From Undaria pinnatifida (lineage: Eukaryota; Sar; Phaeophyceae; Laminariales; Alariaceae): a DNA stretch of 64,000 nt. Location of the stretch: the NCBI GenBank assembly GCA_012845835.1, contig JABAKD010000024.1:9987103-10051102 (forward strand). Reading direction: 5' to 3'. The translations under genes and the position numbers were made by a program. Shown one piece after another: positions 1-64,000 of the stretch (within the stretch, counting starts at the first letter, position 1; every line of letters begins with the position of its first letter). The notes below the pieces were generated by a model. The model made no database searches. It was not told the DNA's origin and worked only from the letters and a program-made list of their open reading frames with translations.

Positions 1-37
1 TTTCTTCGCCGTAGTGTATATTTTGCGAGGTAACTAC

Positions 38-92
38 CCTGTGCGACGAGTGCCGCGTTGATTACATGGCAGTCAACGCGGGCGTAGTAGCC
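38..92 (-). CDS. Possible exon 64
   Basis: A phase-0 acceptor (TCCACCCAG) and a donor (GG|GTAGTT) bracket 55 bases reading GYYARVDCHVINA, which is loosely like an FN3 YxxRVxAxN strand. There is no second line of support, and the next exon would lie outside the window. Confidence 0.3.
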
Positions 93-604
93 CTGGGTGG
101 ATATCCAACTGATCGCAGCAGAAAGGCCTCACTTATCCCAGACTAAGCACGGAGTACCCTAAAAGCGACCATGGAAAGTTACAACAGAAACATTGGTGCG
201 CCCCTGGTCTACCGTAGGATGCTTGTTGCTGCACTCTCTCGCTAACAGCATGGTCATTGTAATTCGATGCTGGCGACAACAACCAAAAGTTGCAACAGTA
301 AAAACGGTTAAAGAACCTCAACTGTGACGTCGCCGTCGAGGGTATCAACCAAGTCATTGTAGGAAAGCAGCATTCGGCTTCATCGGCACTATACCGGCAA
401 AAGGCAGTACTCAATCGGCACTATTGAGGGATTTTTTTGACGATATCAGGGTTAGCTTACCTCCATTGTGATATCGCCGTCGAGGGCACCAACTAAGCCA
501 TTGTAGGAAACCACCATTCGGCTTCATCGGCACTATACCGGCAAAAGGCAGTACTCAATCGGCACTATTGAGGGATTTTTTTGACGATATCAGGGTTAGC
601 TTAC

Positions 605-62725
<62,121 letters not shown>

Positions 62726-62899
62726 CTGCAAAAACAAATCGGAACGAAAGCAACAATTGCGGCGAACACTCTATCATCGCTTTGGTTCGTGCGCAGTGTT
62801 GGATTAACCAGGCTTAACTGCTGTACCCAGCCTTATGCAGGGTTACTAGTACACCCGCCTTGATTCGCCGGTAATCCCCAAAGCAACTTCCTACTTTTT

Positions 62900-64000
62900 C
62901 GTGCTGCTGTAGGGTTGATCGCGATGGAAAGACGCGATGTCATCTCTCTCCACATATAGCCAAGAGGCTGTCTCCAACTCCGGGGGCATACTTCTGGCGT
63001 CCCCGATTTGTGGTGGCAAGGGCACTGTTGAGTCGCTACATCATCATCTCTCTTTCTGCACAACCAAGAGGCTTTATCTAAACCCGGAGGCACACATATT
63101 GCGTCCCTGCCTTGTGCTTCCAACATACTGTTGAGTTGGCACATTATCATCCATCTCTCTGCACAGCTAAGAGACTTTTTCCAACCCCGAGGACACACTT
63201 TCCTCGTCCCCACTTTTCGGCTTCAGTATTACAGTTGAGTCGCCGTGTCATCACCTCTCTCTACCTTTCGCTCTTTCTCTACACAATCAAAAGGTTATTT
63301 ATCTACCCCCAGCGATACACTTACTGCGTCCCCGCTTTTGGTTCCTATGCTACTGTTTGGGCTGCCACATCAATTGGTTTGAATTATGTAGCGTTGCGGT
63401 AGAATCGTACTATCACCGTATGGCTTGCTCCAGACAGCGAGACGTTGAAGGTACCCGGCATGTCTACGTTTGGTCTATCTGTACAGTCACAGTGATGTTT
63501 CCAACCCCGTGGACACACTTATTGCGTCCCAGTTATTTGATTCCGCTATCAATGTTTGGCCGCCACATCAGTTGCTTCCAAATTTTGTTGCGTTGGCATC
63601 GTATGACACTATCGCCGCATTGTTTGCGCCATGAAGTCAGACGTTTAACGTACGCGACACGTCTAAAGTTGCTCTATATATACTACCAAAGGACTTTGTC
63701 CAACCCCAGGGACACATTCCTAGCGTCCCCAACTTTTGGTGCCAACATCGCCACTTGAACCACCATAAAAATTGCGTCGATTTGTGTTGCGTTGGCGTCG
63801 TATGAGACTGTCACCGTTTCTCTTGCACAAGAAGGTCAGCCGTTAAACGTACCCGCCACGTCTACAGTTTCTCTCTCTGTACAAGCCAAATGATTTGTCC
63901 AACCGCGGGGACGCACATCTTGCGTCCCCATGTTTTGCTTCCAACGCTACTGTTTGAGCCACCACGTCACTTGCCTCGAACTCTGTTGCATTGGCGTCGT
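62900..64000 (-). repeat. Array of decayed exon-edge copies, 104- and 200-bp periods
   Basis: CCAACCCCAGGGACACA..GCGTCCCC recurs near 62968, 63072, 63176, 63295, 63497, 63697 and 63897. Linked words read SYDANAT on the minus strand (63775-63800 and 63985-64000), the YDAxA motif of a GDLP repeat. Confidence 0.82.

Noticed and set aside
62900..64000. CRISPR-like array
   Set aside because: Units are degenerate, 104 or 200 bp long, with exon-like content and a eukaryotic context. There are no short identical repeats with unique spacers.

Overview
The window looks like nuclear DNA of an intron-rich eukaryote. I read it as the interior of one giant gene on the minus strand, transcribed from high to low coordinates. 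I can place 63 coding exons between 62725 and 605. Every exon has a GT donor and an AG acceptor, and the exon phases join without conflict into a single open frame of 10,962 nt (3,654 codons). Introns average about 0.8 kb. No start codon, signal peptide, stop or polyadenylation region is visible, so both gene ends lie outside the window. I see no convincing gene on the plus strand.

The product is a mosaic of beta-sandwich modules. From the N-terminal side (high coordinates) these are: repeats of a type I call 'GDLP repeats' (pattern GxFxLxFxG .. YDAxA .. ALExL .. VTF .. GDLPxL); a PA14 domain (57209-55069); filamin-like repeats (55128-47291); more GDLP and filamin-like repeats (46584-34557); a second PA14 domain (34640-31590); filamin-like and GDLP repeats with two small RGD/ISEGD-type barrels (30878-13629); a third PA14 domain (12651-10020); and at least two fibronectin type III domains, each with a GDLP repeat inserted after its VEWW strand (10042-605). 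This architecture suggests a giant secreted or cell-surface adhesion or carbohydrate-binding protein. The location and role are inference. From general knowledge of such architectures, the intron structure and the TTAGGG-like motifs, I favour a brown alga or related stramenopile. I cannot confirm the species.

The intron content is the most unusual part. About twenty exons have one or more degenerate copies of their own edge (exon end plus splice site) in an adjacent intron, at different stages of decay. The introns also hold a MITE family with terminal repeats near CAGTNGNGGTCTCTCTATAGTGCCGGT and TA target duplications. Five of its eight copies lie within about 60 bp downstream of a 5' splice site, and in two cases the terminal repeat touches or forms the donor. 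Other repeats include a pogo/mariner-like 756-bp element, a SINE-like family with a tRNA-like head, four further dispersed families, an 858-bp ATT array, a 590-bp ATCC array and several minisatellites.
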